64,000 bases of DNA. Origin: an uncultured Polaribacter sp. GTDB taxonomy: Bacteria; Bacteroidota; Bacteroidia; Flavobacteriales; Flavobacteriaceae. Positions 1-8,694 of this stretch are shown in pieces. Position numbers and translations under genes: made by a program. Within the stretch, counting starts at the first letter, position 1; every line of letters starts with the position of its first letter. The notes beneath the pieces were generated by a model. The model did no database searches, was not told where the DNA came from, and saw only the letters and a program-made list of their open reading frames with translations. The stretch covers positions 186,001 through 250,000 of the forward strand of contig NZ_CANLXV010000004.1 of NCBI RefSeq assembly GCF_947495205.1, in the 5' to 3' direction.

Positions 1-318
1 GATTTTCAATTGTTAAAAGAAAATATAATTGCTGCTTTTGAAGATGTAAAAGATATTTTAGATATTTTTAATTATTCTATACAACAAGTAATTGTTAAAG
101 ATATTGATTTGAATGATGAAAAATACCAATATTTATTTACTGTAGATTCTATTAATAACCTAGTTGTAGAAGGCATGTCTTTTAGAGAAGCCTATCAAAA
201 AATTGGTGGTCAAGTGCAAAAAGGTACTTACAAACCAGATTTAGGTAAAGAACACACCCATTTAGGTAGTATTCATAATTTAGGACTAGATAAAATTAGA
301 GATAAATATCCTTCTTAA
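1..318 (+). CDS. argH: Argininosuccinate lyase, C-terminal part (5' end outside window)
   Basis: The reading frame is open from base 1 (D-F-Q-L-L-K...), so this is the 3' end of a gene that starts upstream, not a new gene at the TTG given in the ORF track. The C-terminal segment GMSFREAYQKIG is typical of argininosuccinate lyase, which splits argininosuccinate to arginine and fumarate in the last step of arginine synthesis in the cytoplasm. The active-site domains lie outside the window. It is followed at once by a hairpin terminator shared with crtY, which converges on it. Confidence 0.85.
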   Translation, partial: DFQLLKENIIAAFEDVKDILDIFNYSIQQVIVKDIDLNDEKYQYLFTVDSINNLVVEGMSFREAYQKIGGQVQKGTYKPDLGKEHTHLGSIHNLGLDKIRDKYPS

Positions 319-324
319 AAACAG

Positions 325-362
325 AAAACCCTTTAGATTTATAAAAAGCTAAAGGGTTTTTT
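325..362. terminator. Bidirectional intrinsic terminator between argH and crtY
   Basis: A 12-bp stem (AAAACCCTTTAG / CTAAAGGGTTTT) with T-runs on both strands lies between the convergent ends of argH and the carotenoid operon. It can serve both. Confidence 0.8.
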
Positions 363-388
363 ATGTTTTAATTTATCGCATAAATCCA

Positions 389-1528
389 TTAAAAAACTCT
401 TTTAAAGAGTACTTTCATAAACTTAAAGCTTGGCATAGTAGCCATAATTTTTAAGTCTTCTAAAAAAGTAGTTTCATTATCTAAAAACTTTAGTATTTGT
501 TGTGTTTTATTTTTTTGAAATAATCTCGCAAACAAATTGGCTCCTAAATGATTTTCATTGGCTAAAACATCTAGAAATAACAAATCGTAAAACCAAAACT
601 TGTTTTTTTTATGGAATTTAGAAAGCGGTTTTTCAGTTTTTAAAAAAGCCACTAACTTTTGTGTATTTTTTGTAGTATTTTTAAACGTAAAACCTGTACT
701 TGCCTTAGACCAACCACCTGCTGTACCAATATGTATAATGTTTTTAGAATTACTTTTCCAAAATTTAAAGGAGGTCATTGGTATAATACCATCTTCTTTC
801 TCAATTATTTTATATTTCGTAATGCCTTTTTCCTTTAAATAATTTTGTATCGCTTTTTCATAGGTTTCATACGCTAATAATTCTTCAGAAAATAAGGTAT
901 ATTCAAAAAGCGCAACCTTTTTACTTATTGGCAAAATATACATAAAACGAGTGTTTCCTTTTTGAGGAATTTTAAAATCCATAAAAGTAGCAACACTATC
1001 ATCAAAAATAGCTTCTTCTACTTCTATAAACCAACCTACAAAATGCTGATTTAAAACCGGGTATTTTGTTTGTTTTAAATAGCTTTTTTCAAAAACAATA
1101 CTGTTTAGAAGATACTTTGTTTGAAAGTTTTCTTTGTTGGTAACAATATTTGCAAAATCCTCTTTCTGTTCTATGGATTTTACGGTTACAGGTGTAAAGT
1201 GAAAATTCTTTTTAGCTGCTATAAAATTCCAAATTTTATCGTAAAAACTACTACTTCTTATCATTTTATATTGATAAGGTTTTAGATTTTCTTTAGTTGA
1301 ATAAAGTTCACTCTCAAAAATTATTTCTTTCCATAAAGTATGTAAAATAGTATCCCATTCACCAACTCCGTTTTCCCAATAGCACCAAGTTCTATCATTC
1401 TGAGTTTTCCTTTCTTTATCTAAAATTAAAATACTTTTATTATCAAAAAAAGCATCATTAGCCATTCTATAAGCCATCATAAGACCAGCAGCGCCTGCAC
1501 CCAATATTATGTAATCATAGTTTTTCAT
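389..1528 (-). CDS. crtY: Lycopene beta-cyclase
   Basis: This enzyme closes the psi ends of lycopene into beta-ionone rings, using FAD/NAD(P)H at the membrane. An N-terminal dinucleotide-binding motif (ILGAGAAGLMMAYRMA) is followed by DRTWCYWE and, further on, GTAGGWSKASTGFTF, both characteristic of CrtY-type cyclases. The length of 379 aa is normal for the family. It is the last gene of the crt operon: its ATG overlaps the last base of cruF, implying translational coupling. With CruF and CrtD present, it may cyclise only one end of the carotenoid in the final product (inference). Confidence 0.9.
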   Translation of the reverse strand: MKNYDYIILGAGAAGLMMAYRMANDAFFDNKSILILDKERKTQNDRTWCYWENGVGEWDTILHTLWKEIIFESELYSTKENLKPYQYKMIRSSSFYDKIWNFIAAKKNFHFTPVTVKSIEQKEDFANIVTNKENFQTKYLLNSIVFEKSYLKQTKYPVLNQHFVGWFIEVEEAIFDDSVATFMDFKIPQKGNTRFMYILPISKKVALFEYTLFSEELLAYETYEKAIQNYLKEKGITKYKIIEKEDGIIPMTSFKFWKSNSKNIIHIGTAGGWSKASTGFTFKNTTKNTQKLVAFLKTEKPLSKFHKKNKFWFYDLLFLDVLANENHLGANLFARLFQKNKTQQILKFLDNETTFLEDLKIMATMPSFKFMKVLFKRVF

Positions 1529-2166
1529 TAGAAAAATAAAAAAGTTGAGAAAAATAAAGTAATGGCAATAAGTATTTGAATAGAAACTGTTTTATTGGAC
1601 TTGATTTGAAAACGATTGTAAAAAAAATGAGCAATAGCTGCAATTACAAACCAGGCGATATAATTTTTTAGAGGTACTACTCCATTTTCAAATTCCCAGA
1701 AATCAAAACGAGGCGCAGTTACTTCAATAATTAAATCGAGTAACATCATTAACAAACCTCCCAATAAAAATTTTAGAATTGTATTTTTTGATATTTTTTG
1801 GGCTAAATCTGATGTAATTACCGTTAAAACTCCCCAATTAATACAAATCATAATTGGAACACCACCTATTTTATATCCTAAATTTTCTCCATATTCATAG
1901 GTACCAAAAAACAAACTGTAGTTTACACCAAGAAATTCTACTAAAAAACCAATAAAAAATGGAATTGAAAATGCAATAAAAAAACGAAGATTTATTTTTT
2001 CTAAATTCCATAAGATAAATACCAAATTCAGCATTAAATTTAATGGTGTTAAACTTAAAAACCAATCTGATTTAGATGATAAAATACCCAAAATACCAGA
2101 AACATTAAACAACCAAATGGTAAAAATAGAAATGTAAACTTTATATTTTGAAATCATTTTAATCAT
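1528..2166 (-). CDS. cruF: CruF-like carotenoid 1',2'-hydratase (DUF422 family membrane protein)
   Basis: A hydrophobic protein of 212 aa with about six predicted membrane segments and the family core FFGTYEYGENLGYKIGGVP, followed by ENGVVPLKNYIAWF. This family (carotenoid biosynthesis protein, DUF422) includes CruF, which adds water across the 1',2' double bond of the acyclic end of a carotenoid. It overlaps the end of crtD by 8 bp and abuts crtY, so it belongs to the same transcript. The pairing with a CrtD-like desaturase supports the hydratase role. Some DUF422 proteins have not been tested, so the exact reaction is inferred. Confidence 0.75.
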   Translation of the reverse strand: MIKMISKYKVYISIFTIWLFNVSGILGILSSKSDWFLSLTPLNLMLNLVFILWNLEKINLRFFIAFSIPFFIGFLVEFLGVNYSLFFGTYEYGENLGYKIGGVPIMICINWGVLTVITSDLAQKISKNTILKFLLGGLLMMLLDLIIEVTAPRFDFWEFENGVVPLKNYIAWFVIAAIAHFFYNRFQIKSNKTVSIQILIAITLFFSTFLFF

Positions 2167-3637
2167 TTAAAATTAGTTCTGAAACAATTTTACCAGAAAG
2201 TAAACACAACGGAATTCCACCTCCTGGATGCACACTTCCGCCACAAAAATAAAGGTTTTTAATATGCTGACTAAAATTAGGATGTCTTAAAAATGCTGCA
2301 AATTTATTATTGCTAGAAGCGCCATACAAAGCACCTTGATAAGATTGTGTATTCGATTCTATTTTTCTAGGATCTAAAACAGACTCAAAATTAATTAAAT
2401 TTTGAAAATCTACATTTAAAACTCTAGAAAGTTTTGCTATTATATTTTTTTTGGTTTTCTGTATAATTTCATCCCAATTTTGGCCTGTATTAGAAGGTAC
2501 ATTTACCATTACAAACCAATTTTCATTTCCTTTTGGCGCGTCTGTTTTTTCTTCTTTTGAAGTAATATTTACATAAATTGTAGGGTCTTCAAAAACATCT
2601 TTTTTGTTAAAAATATAATCAAACTCTGTTTTATAATCTTCTGAAAAGAAAATATTATGCAAATCTAAATCTGGAAATTCTTTTGTTATACCCCAATAAA
2701 AAATTAAAGCAGAACTTGAGCGTGGTTGTTGTAATGTTTTTTCGGGCGCCTTTTGTTTACTTAGTAATTTGCGATATGTGGGCACAACATCTGCATTAGA
2801 AATTACAACATCTGCAAAATGTTTGTTACCATTTTCTAAAATACCAATGGCTGTTTTATTTTCGACTAAAATCTCTGTAACTAAGGTATTAAATTGAAAT
2901 TTTACACCAATATCTTCAGCTAACTTATACATGCTTTGTGTAATAGAATGCATACCTCCTTTTGGAAAATAAGTGCCAAAATACTGCTCTAAATGTGGAA
3001 TCATAGACATAATTCCTGGCGTTTGATAAGGTGATGAGCCATTATACGTTGCAAAACGATCAAACAATTGCACTAATTTATCATCTTTAAAAACAGCTGC
3101 ATTATAAGCATGCAATGTGGTATTAATATCTAAGCTATTTATTTGAAAAATAGCTTTTATAGTATCTTTAGATAAATAAGTTTGAAACTTATGTAGCGAT
3201 TTCTCTAAAAAAAGTGATGCCGTTAAATCGTACTTTTTTTTACTTCTTTCTAAGTAATTTATAATAGCTACTTCATCTACATTAAAAGCTTTTTCTGCAT
3301 TTTCTGCAAACTGTTTTACATCTGCTTTAGCAGAAAAACGCGTACCATCTTCATAGAAATAATTACAAACGGTTTCTTTTTTTTGATATTGGAAATAATC
3401 TTCTATATTTCTATCCGCAGTTTTAAATAAATCTTCAATAAACTGAGGCATTGTAAATAAAGAAGGTCCCATATCAAAACGATATCCACTTTCTTCAAAT
3501 GCAGTTAATTTTCCACCAAAGTAAGTATTTGATTCAAAAACAGTTACAGCAAAACCAGAAGATTGCAAACGAATTGCAGTAGCTAAACCACCAATACCTG
3601 CACCAACAACAATTGCTTTTTTAATATTTTTTGTCAT
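2159..3637 (-). CDS. crtD: CrtD-like 1-hydroxycarotenoid 3,4-desaturase
   Basis: A CrtI-family FAD oxidoreductase of 492 aa. It has an N-terminal Rossmann motif (VVGAGIGGLATAIRL), FDMGPSLFTMP after it, and the C-terminal family signature FCGGSVHPGGGIPLCLLSG. It is a second CrtI-type desaturase in the same operon as a phytoene desaturase. Together with the adjacent CruF this fits CrtD, which inserts a 3',4' double bond after hydration in myxol/saproxanthin-type carotenoids. It overlaps cruF by 8 bp, and a 95-bp gap separates it from crtZ. The alternative is another CrtI-family desaturase or ketolase. Confidence 0.75.
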   Translation of the reverse strand: MTKNIKKAIVVGAGIGGLATAIRLQSSGFAVTVFESNTYFGGKLTAFEESGYRFDMGPSLFTMPQFIEDLFKTADRNIEDYFQYQKKETVCNYFYEDGTRFSAKADVKQFAENAEKAFNVDEVAIINYLERSKKKYDLTASLFLEKSLHKFQTYLSKDTIKAIFQINSLDINTTLHAYNAAVFKDDKLVQLFDRFATYNGSSPYQTPGIMSMIPHLEQYFGTYFPKGGMHSITQSMYKLAEDIGVKFQFNTLVTEILVENKTAIGILENGNKHFADVVISNADVVPTYRKLLSKQKAPEKTLQQPRSSSALIFYWGITKEFPDLDLHNIFFSEDYKTEFDYIFNKKDVFEDPTIYVNITSKEEKTDAPKGNENWFVMVNVPSNTGQNWDEIIQKTKKNIIAKLSRVLNVDFQNLINFESVLDPRKIESNTQSYQGALYGASSNNKFAAFLRHPNFSQHIKNLYFCGGSVHPGGGIPLCLLSGKIVSELILND

Positions 3638-3732
3638 TGACTTTATCTATAAATTTGGTTTAAGAAGAAAAAGGGTGTCTACTTACAATAAAGGTTTGCA
3701 TCGTTTAAGCAAATTTCTGAACACAGATTTTA

Positions 3733-4185
3733 TTAAGTTAATTTAGGCTTTTTAAAATATTTAAAAGGTACAAATAACATTCCAAAGCATTCGCTATCAT
3801 CTTTACCCATATTTTTATGATGAATTTTATGCGCTTTACGCAAACCTAATAAATATCTATTTTTAGTATGTTTAAACCATTTAAAACGTTGATGTATTAA
3901 AACATCGTGCACTAAAAAATAAGCCAAACCGTAAAATAAAATTCCAAAACCAATTGCTGCGAGCCAAAAAAGTTGATTTCCAAGACCAAAATAGATACTT
4001 AATGAACTAGGTACAGCAAATATTACAAAAAACAAATCGTTTTTCTCAAATACGTTTTGGTATTTAGGTTGGTGATGATCTTCATGTAAATACCAACCAA
4101 AGCCATGCATTACATACTTGTGTGTTAACCAAGTAATGCCTTCCATAGTGCAAAAAACAGTAAAGGTAATTAAAGCGAACAACAT
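3733..4185 (-). CDS. crtZ: Beta-carotene 3-hydroxylase
   Basis: A membrane di-iron hydroxylase of the fatty-acid hydroxylase/sterol desaturase family that adds 3-hydroxyl groups to beta-ionone rings. All four histidine clusters can be seen: HKYVMH, HEDHH, HDVLIH and HKIHH. The length of 150 aa is typical of bacterial CrtZ. Its start lies 2 bp from the end of crtB, so the two are co-translated from the crtI-crtB-crtZ part of the operon. Confidence 0.92.
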   Translation of the reverse strand: MLFALITFTVFCTMEGITWLTHKYVMHGFGWYLHEDHHQPKYQNVFEKNDLFFVIFAVPSSLSIYFGLGNQLFWLAAIGFGILFYGLAYFLVHDVLIHQRFKWFKHTKNRYLLGLRKAHKIHHKNMGKDDSECFGMLFVPFKYFKKPKLT

Positions 4186-4187
4186 TT

Positions 4188-5030
4188 TTAAATCATGTTT
4201 AATTTATACTTTACATAACTTCTTGCCAATAAATTTATTTTCATTGGGTCTGAAATACGTATTCTTGTATCCATAATTTTTTCTGAAGGTACATTGTTTA
4301 ATTTTTTAAGCAATCTTCTGTAGTATCTATAAGCCATATATACGCCAAATTTGGCTTCTACAGGTAATTTTAAAATTCCGTTTTTAAATGCATAATCAAA
4401 ATCTGCTTCAATTTCATTTATAATTAATTGTTTAGAATTGGCATCTAATTGATTTAGATCTACATTTGGAAAATAAGACCTATTTAATAACTCAAAATCA
4501 TCTTTTAAATCTCTTAAAAAGTTTACTTTTTGAAAAGCAGAACCTAAGCGCATTGCTGCATCTTTTAATTGTTCATATTGTGCATCATCTCCATTAACAA
4601 AAACTTTTAAACACATTAAACCAACCACATCTGCAGAGCCATAAATATACTCATCATACTCTGCTTTAGTAGTATATTGTGTTTTATGTAAATCTGCCTT
4701 CATACTTTTTAAGAAAGCAACTACCATTTCATCTGGAATATTATAACGATTTACAGTTTGTTGAAAAGAATTTAAAATAGGATTTAAACTAATACCTTGT
4801 GCTTTTGCAATGTAATAATCGCGCTCAAAATGCGCCATTAATTCTTCTTTATTATAATCATGAAAAGTATCTACAATTTCATCTGCGAATCTTACAAATC
4901 CGTAAATGTTATAAATATCTGTTCTTATAGAAGGTGATAACATGTTTACAGCTAATGAAAAAGAAGTGCTGTATTTTTTAGTAACTAATTTACTGCAACC
5001 GTTAGAAACGGTATCAAATAATTCTTTCAT
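4188..5030 (-). CDS. crtB: Phytoene synthase
   Basis: It condenses two geranylgeranyl diphosphates to phytoene, the first committed carotenoid step. The squalene/phytoene synthase fold is marked by the first aspartate-rich motif (DEIVD) and the second around NFLRDLKDD. STSFSLAV near the N-terminus is also typical. The length of 280 aa is normal. It is packed 1 bp after crtI and 2 bp before crtZ. No crtE (GGPP synthase) is in the window, so the precursor must come from elsewhere in the genome. Confidence 0.93.
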   Translation of the reverse strand: MKELFDTVSNGCSKLVTKKYSTSFSLAVNMLSPSIRTDIYNIYGFVRFADEIVDTFHDYNKEELMAHFERDYYIAKAQGISLNPILNSFQQTVNRYNIPDEMVVAFLKSMKADLHKTQYTTKAEYDEYIYGSADVVGLMCLKVFVNGDDAQYEQLKDAAMRLGSAFQKVNFLRDLKDDFELLNRSYFPNVDLNQLDANSKQLIINEIEADFDYAFKNGILKLPVEAKFGVYMAYRYYRRLLKKLNNVPSEKIMDTRIRISDPMKINLLARSYVKYKLNMI

Positions 5031-5031
5031 A

Positions 5032-6498
5032 TTAGTGATTGTTTTTATTAATTAATTCTGATGCTATTTTACCTGAAATTAAAGCGGGTGGCACACCTGG
5101 CCCAGGAACTGTTAATTGCCCAGTAAAATATAAATTATTTACTTTACTACTTTTTATTTTAGGTCTTAAAAATGCTGTTTGTAAAAGTGTGTTTGCCATA
5201 CCATAAGCATTACCTTTATAAGAATTGTATTCTTTTTTAAAGTCTTTTACACAAAAAGATTTTTTAAAGATAACACTATTTTTAACTTCTTGATTGGTTA
5301 ATTTCTCAAACCTGTTAATTATTTTATGAAAATACTGTTCTCTTAATTCTTCTGTATCTTCTATACCTGGTGCTAAGGGAATTAAGAAAAAACCTGCTTC
5401 TTTACCTTCTGGCGCAGATGTTTTATCTGTCATTGATGTAAAATTGGCATAAAACAAAGGATCTGATGGCCATTTTGGTTCATCATAAATTTCTTCTGCA
5501 TGTTTATCAAAATCGGTATCAAAAAATAAAGTATGATGACTTGCATTTTTTATTTTCTTATCAAACCCAACATAAAACAATAAAGATGAAGGTGCAAAAG
5601 TTTTCTTGCTCCAAAAATTCTCTGAATATTGTCTTTCATTTTGATCTAATAACGTTTCTGTATGATGATAATCTGCACCACTTAAAACCAAATCTGTTTC
5701 AATAGTTTTACCATTTACAATTAAGCCAGATACATTATTTTGTTTATCTGTTAGTATTTTTTCTACGTTAGCATTCACTTGAAATTTAACACCTAAAGAA
5801 GTTGCTAAATTTACCATTCCTTCTACAACTTTATACATACCTCCTCTTGGGTGCCACGTACCCAAACCAAAATCTGCATAGTTCATAAAATTATAAAATG
5901 CTGGTGTATTACTTGGTTTTGCTCCTAAAAACAATACGGGAAATTCTAAAATTTGAATTAACTTATTACTTTTAATATTTTTACGTACTTGTTTTCTAAT
6001 AGTAGAAAAAAATTGAGAAACACGGGCAACAGTTGTTGTGGTAACCAATTCTAATGGAGAAATTCCTGGTCTGTAAACCAAATCTTTTATGGCCGTGTTA
6101 TAATTAGATTTTGCAGAATCTAAAAAAGATTTTAAATGTTTAGCACTTCCTTTTTCCTCGTTTTCAAACATGGTATAAATGTTCTCTAACTTATCAGAAA
6201 TTTCAAGAGAATCTTGCTTTCCAAAATAAACCTCATATCCAGGACTTAATTTGTCTAAGGTGTAATAATCTGATGGCTTTTTACCAAAATCTGCAAAGAA
6301 TTTTTCAAATACATCTGGCATCCAATACCAAGAAGGTCCTAGATCAAATGTAAATCCTTCTTTTTTAAACTGTCTAGCTCTGCCGCCTAAAGTGTCATTT
6401 TTTTCTAAAACGGTAACTTTGTATCCTTCTTTTGATAGGTAGCAAGAAGCGGATAAAGCGGAAAAACCAGAACCTATTATGTATATATCTTTACTCAT
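5032..6498 (-). CDS. crtI: Phytoene desaturase
   Basis: A FAD-dependent desaturase that converts phytoene to lycopene. It has a Rossmann motif (YIIGSGFSALSASCYL), FDLGPSWYWMPDVF and the C-terminal signature FTGQLTVPGPGVPPALISGK. I choose ATG 6498 (MSKDIYIIG) over the track's start at 6528. A TATATTTG promoter -7 box lies at about 6522-6515, downstream of 6528, and the extra ten residues precede the conserved dinucleotide fold without matching the family. It is the first gene of the crt operon, behind the MerR-type regulator. Confidence 0.92.
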   Translation of the reverse strand: MSKDIYIIGSGFSALSASCYLSKEGYKVTVLEKNDTLGGRARQFKKEGFTFDLGPSWYWMPDVFEKFFADFGKKPSDYYTLDKLSPGYEVYFGKQDSLEISDKLENIYTMFENEEKGSAKHLKSFLDSAKSNYNTAIKDLVYRPGISPLELVTTTTVARVSQFFSTIRKQVRKNIKSNKLIQILEFPVLFLGAKPSNTPAFYNFMNYADFGLGTWHPRGGMYKVVEGMVNLATSLGVKFQVNANVEKILTDKQNNVSGLIVNGKTIETDLVLSGADYHHTETLLDQNERQYSENFWSKKTFAPSSLLFYVGFDKKIKNASHHTLFFDTDFDKHAEEIYDEPKWPSDPLFYANFTSMTDKTSAPEGKEAGFFLIPLAPGIEDTEELREQYFHKIINRFEKLTNQEVKNSVIFKKSFCVKDFKKEYNSYKGNAYGMANTLLQTAFLRPKIKSSKVNNLYFTGQLTVPGPGVPPALISGKIASELINKNNH

Positions 6499-6514
6499 TT
6501 TTGTTGATTGTCTA

Positions 6515-6522
6515 ACAAATAT
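6515..6522 (-). promoter_or_regulatory. -7 box of the crt operon promoter
   Basis: TATATTTG matches the Bacteroidota TAnnTTTG -7 consensus and lies 16 bp upstream of the chosen crtI start. No well-spaced -33 TTTG is visible. An interrupted inverted repeat, TTGT-TAG-ACAA, overlaps the box and could bind a regulator such as the neighbouring MerR protein; that part is inference. Confidence 0.55.
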
Positions 6523-6560
6523 ATTCAAAAATTAAACAAAAAAAATGATGCGTATTAATA

Positions 6561-7502
6561 TTATAATACTTTTAACAAATCGGTTACAGTATCATAAAAA
6601 GTAATATCAAAATCGTATTGATTTTCTTTAACGAAAGCGGTTTGCCTACCAATAGCTATAAATTTATGATTGGTTTCTTTAAGAATGTAGTTAATTTCTT
6701 CAAAGTATGGCGCTACTTTATCATCATAAGGCATTACTGTTAAAGACGTTACAAAACATAAATCTCTCTTATTCTCGAAAAAATAACTTAAATTGTTTAA
6801 CGGTAAACTTTGCCCAAGATATATGGTATGATGTCCTCTTAACACCAATTCGTAATTGAGATACAATAATCCCAATTCGTGTATTTCATTTTCCGGGAGA
6901 AAAAGTACGTATGTCTTATTAGAATCTGCAATACTATATTGCAAATTTTCTATATTAATGTGTATTTTTTGTGCTATAAGATTAGATATAAAATGCTCAT
7001 GAGCAGGCATTAAAGTATCCGTTTGCCACAACATGCCTATATGTTCTAAAAAGGGAATAAAAACTTCTTTAAAGATTTCTCTGAATGGTTTTTTATGCAA
7101 TAATTTTTCATAAGTATTGTTAAACAAAACCTTATCAAATTGCAACATAGACAATTTAAATGAATTGATGGCTTCATCATTTATAGCAGTAGAAAATGCC
7201 ACTTGTCTTGCTTGAGTTTTTAACTCTTCCTCAGACATTTTTGCTATTTTAGAAATTTTAAAGCCATTTTTACTAAGCATTACCGTATTTAATAATTTTT
7301 GTAAATTTTCATGAGAATAATATCTAATATTGGTATCCGTTCTTCTTGGTACCAATAAATTGTAACGTTTTTCCCAAATACGTATGGTATGTGCCTTTAT
7401 GCCCGATATATTTTCGAGGTCTTTAATTGTAAATTCTTGCTTTATATTGTTCAACTTTATAGCATTTAAGTTAGACAAATATAGGGGTTTTTGATTTAAC
7501 AT
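6561..7502 (-). CDS. MerR-family regulator with cobalamin-binding domain (CarH/LitR type)
   Basis: A 313-aa protein. An N-terminal MerR helix-turn-helix (about residues 24-95, with KAHTIRIWEKRY) precedes a B12-binding module. It keeps both signatures of the adenosylcobalamin photoreceptor regulators: W-x9-EH (W159, E169, H170) and ExHxxG (E206, H208, G211, with H208 the expected cobalt ligand). In known CarH/LitR proteins, AdoB12 in the dark gives a repressing tetramer and light releases DNA. The gene is upstream of and co-directional with the crt operon (62 bp before crtI) and divergent from an ECF sigma gene, so it probably controls both in response to light. B12 dependence is inferred from motifs only. 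Confidence 0.87.
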   Translation of the reverse strand: MLNQKPLYLSNLNAIKLNNIKQEFTIKDLENISGIKAHTIRIWEKRYNLLVPRRTDTNIRYYSHENLQKLLNTVMLSKNGFKISKIAKMSEEELKTQARQVAFSTAINDEAINSFKLSMLQFDKVLFNNTYEKLLHKKPFREIFKEVFIPFLEHIGMLWQTDTLMPAHEHFISNLIAQKIHINIENLQYSIADSNKTYVLFLPENEIHELGLLYLNYELVLRGHHTIYLGQSLPLNNLSYFFENKRDLCFVTSLTVMPYDDKVAPYFEEINYILKETNHKFIAIGRQTAFVKENQYDFDITFYDTVTDLLKVL

Positions 7503-7510
7503 ATTTTTTT

Positions 7511-7540
7511 TTGTGTAAATTGTAACAAACTTTAACTTTA
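7511..7540 (+). promoter_or_regulatory. Promoter of the ECF sigma operon in the divergent regulator/sigma intergenic region
   Basis: TTG (7511-7513), 19 bp, then TAACTTTA (7533-7540), close to the Bacteroidota TTTG-N19-TAnnTTTG pattern. The GTG start of the sigma gene is 32 bp downstream. Two tandem heptamers, TGTAAAT and TGTAACA, lie between the boxes and could be part of an operator for the divergent MerR-type regulator (inference). Confidence 0.5.
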
Positions 7541-7572
7541 GACTTCTAATAATTAACTAACCAAAAGAAAAA

Positions 7573-8067
7573 GTGCAAAAAGATTTAGAAACTAATTTTT
7601 TAGCTGACTTTGATGCAAACCAAAATATAGCACATAAAATCTGTAGACTTTACACTACAAACCAAAGTGCTCATAATGATTTGTTTCAAGAAATTACCAT
7701 ACAAGTTTGGAAAAACTACCCAAAATTTAGGGGCGATTCTAAATTTAGTACATGGATGTATAGAGTAGCTTTAAATACGGCAATATCATTATATAGAAAA
7801 TCTACAAGACAAATTAAAACTCAAGATTTTGATGCGGTCTCTTTTAAAATAAAAGCTACAGATTATGATGATACAGAAGAATTGCAATTGAAAGCATTGT
7901 ATAAAGCTGTGCATCAATTAAATGATATTGAAAAGGCACTCATTTTTTTATACCTAGAAGACAAACCTTATAAAGAAATTTCTGAGACTTTAGGTATTTC
8001 TAGTGTAAATGCTAGAGTTAAAATGAATAGAGCCAAAGAAAAATTAAAAAACATTTTAAACCCATAA
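7573..8067 (+). CDS. ECF-type RNA polymerase sigma factor
   Basis: A 164-aa sigma-70 family protein with region 2 (DLFQEITIQVWKNYPKFRG, FSTWMYRVALNTA) and region 4 (YKEISETLGISSVNARVKMNRAKEKL). It starts at GTG. It is divergent from the MerR-B12 regulator, 70 bp away, and is followed 2 bp later by a membrane protein that may be its anti-sigma. In Streptomyces a LitR regulator is paired with the ECF factor LitS to drive carotenoid genes. The same adjacency here suggests light-induced expression, but this is inference. Its own target promoters cannot be identified here. Confidence 0.87.
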   Translation: MQKDLETNFLADFDANQNIAHKICRLYTTNQSAHNDLFQEITIQVWKNYPKFRGDSKFSTWMYRVALNTAISLYRKSTRQIKTQDFDAVSFKIKATDYDDTEELQLKALYKAVHQLNDIEKALIFLYLEDKPYKEISETLGISSVNARVKMNRAKEKLKNILNP

Positions 8068-8069
8068 TA

Positions 8070-8684
8070 ATGGATTTATTAGAAAATTATAAAAAAGCTT
8101 GGGAAAACCAACCCAAAGACACCAATAAGCTAAGTAGTGCAGCAATCTACAAATTAGCCAAATCTAAATCTTCATCTATTGTAAAATGGATTTTTATTAT
8201 TGGCATTTTAGAATTTATTATTTTAAATTCTGCCTATTTTTTTGTTGATATGGAAGCTGCTTACTTAGAATATCAAAAACTTGGTTTGTACAATTTTGTA
8301 TTTTATTCTCAATTTTTTGCCTATGCAATTATTATTTATTTCCTGTTTCAGTTTTACAATAATTATAAGAAAATTTCTGTGTCAGATTCCACAAAAGTAC
8401 TCATGAAAAAAATTATAAAAACTCGTAGATCTGTAAAAAATTATGTGATTTTTAATTTGGGGTACATGGCTTTAATTATGCTTATTGTAATTATAGCAGA
8501 AATTAATTTAAAAATTGATGATATAAATCTAAATCAAATGTTGCTTGTAATTTTGTTAAGTTTAGTGGTTTGTTTACTAGCACTTGGTTGTTTATTACTT
8601 TTTTATCAATTACTTTATGGCTTTTTATTAAAAAAATTAAAGCGTAATTATAAAGAATTGGCTAAATTAGACGACTTTAACTAA
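8070..8684 (+). CDS. Membrane protein, possible anti-sigma factor
   Basis: 204 aa with a soluble N-terminus (about 35 residues) and four hydrophobic segments near residues 40-60, 80-97, 125-145 and 155-185. I recognise no named domain. Its start is 2 bp after the ECF sigma stop, so the two are co-translated, and flavobacterial ECF genes are often followed by such a protein. A role in holding the sigma factor at the membrane is likely but rests on position alone. An outer-membrane protein gene follows 10 bp later. Confidence 0.6.
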   Translation: MDLLENYKKAWENQPKDTNKLSSAAIYKLAKSKSSSIVKWIFIIGILEFIILNSAYFFVDMEAAYLEYQKLGLYNFVFYSQFFAYAIIIYFLFQFYNNYKKISVSDSTKVLMKKIIKTRRSVKNYVIFNLGYMALIMLIVIIAEINLKIDDINLNQMLLVILLSLVVCLLALGCLLLFYQLLYGFLLKKLKRNYKELAKLDDFN

Positions 8685-8694
8685 CACCTTATCA

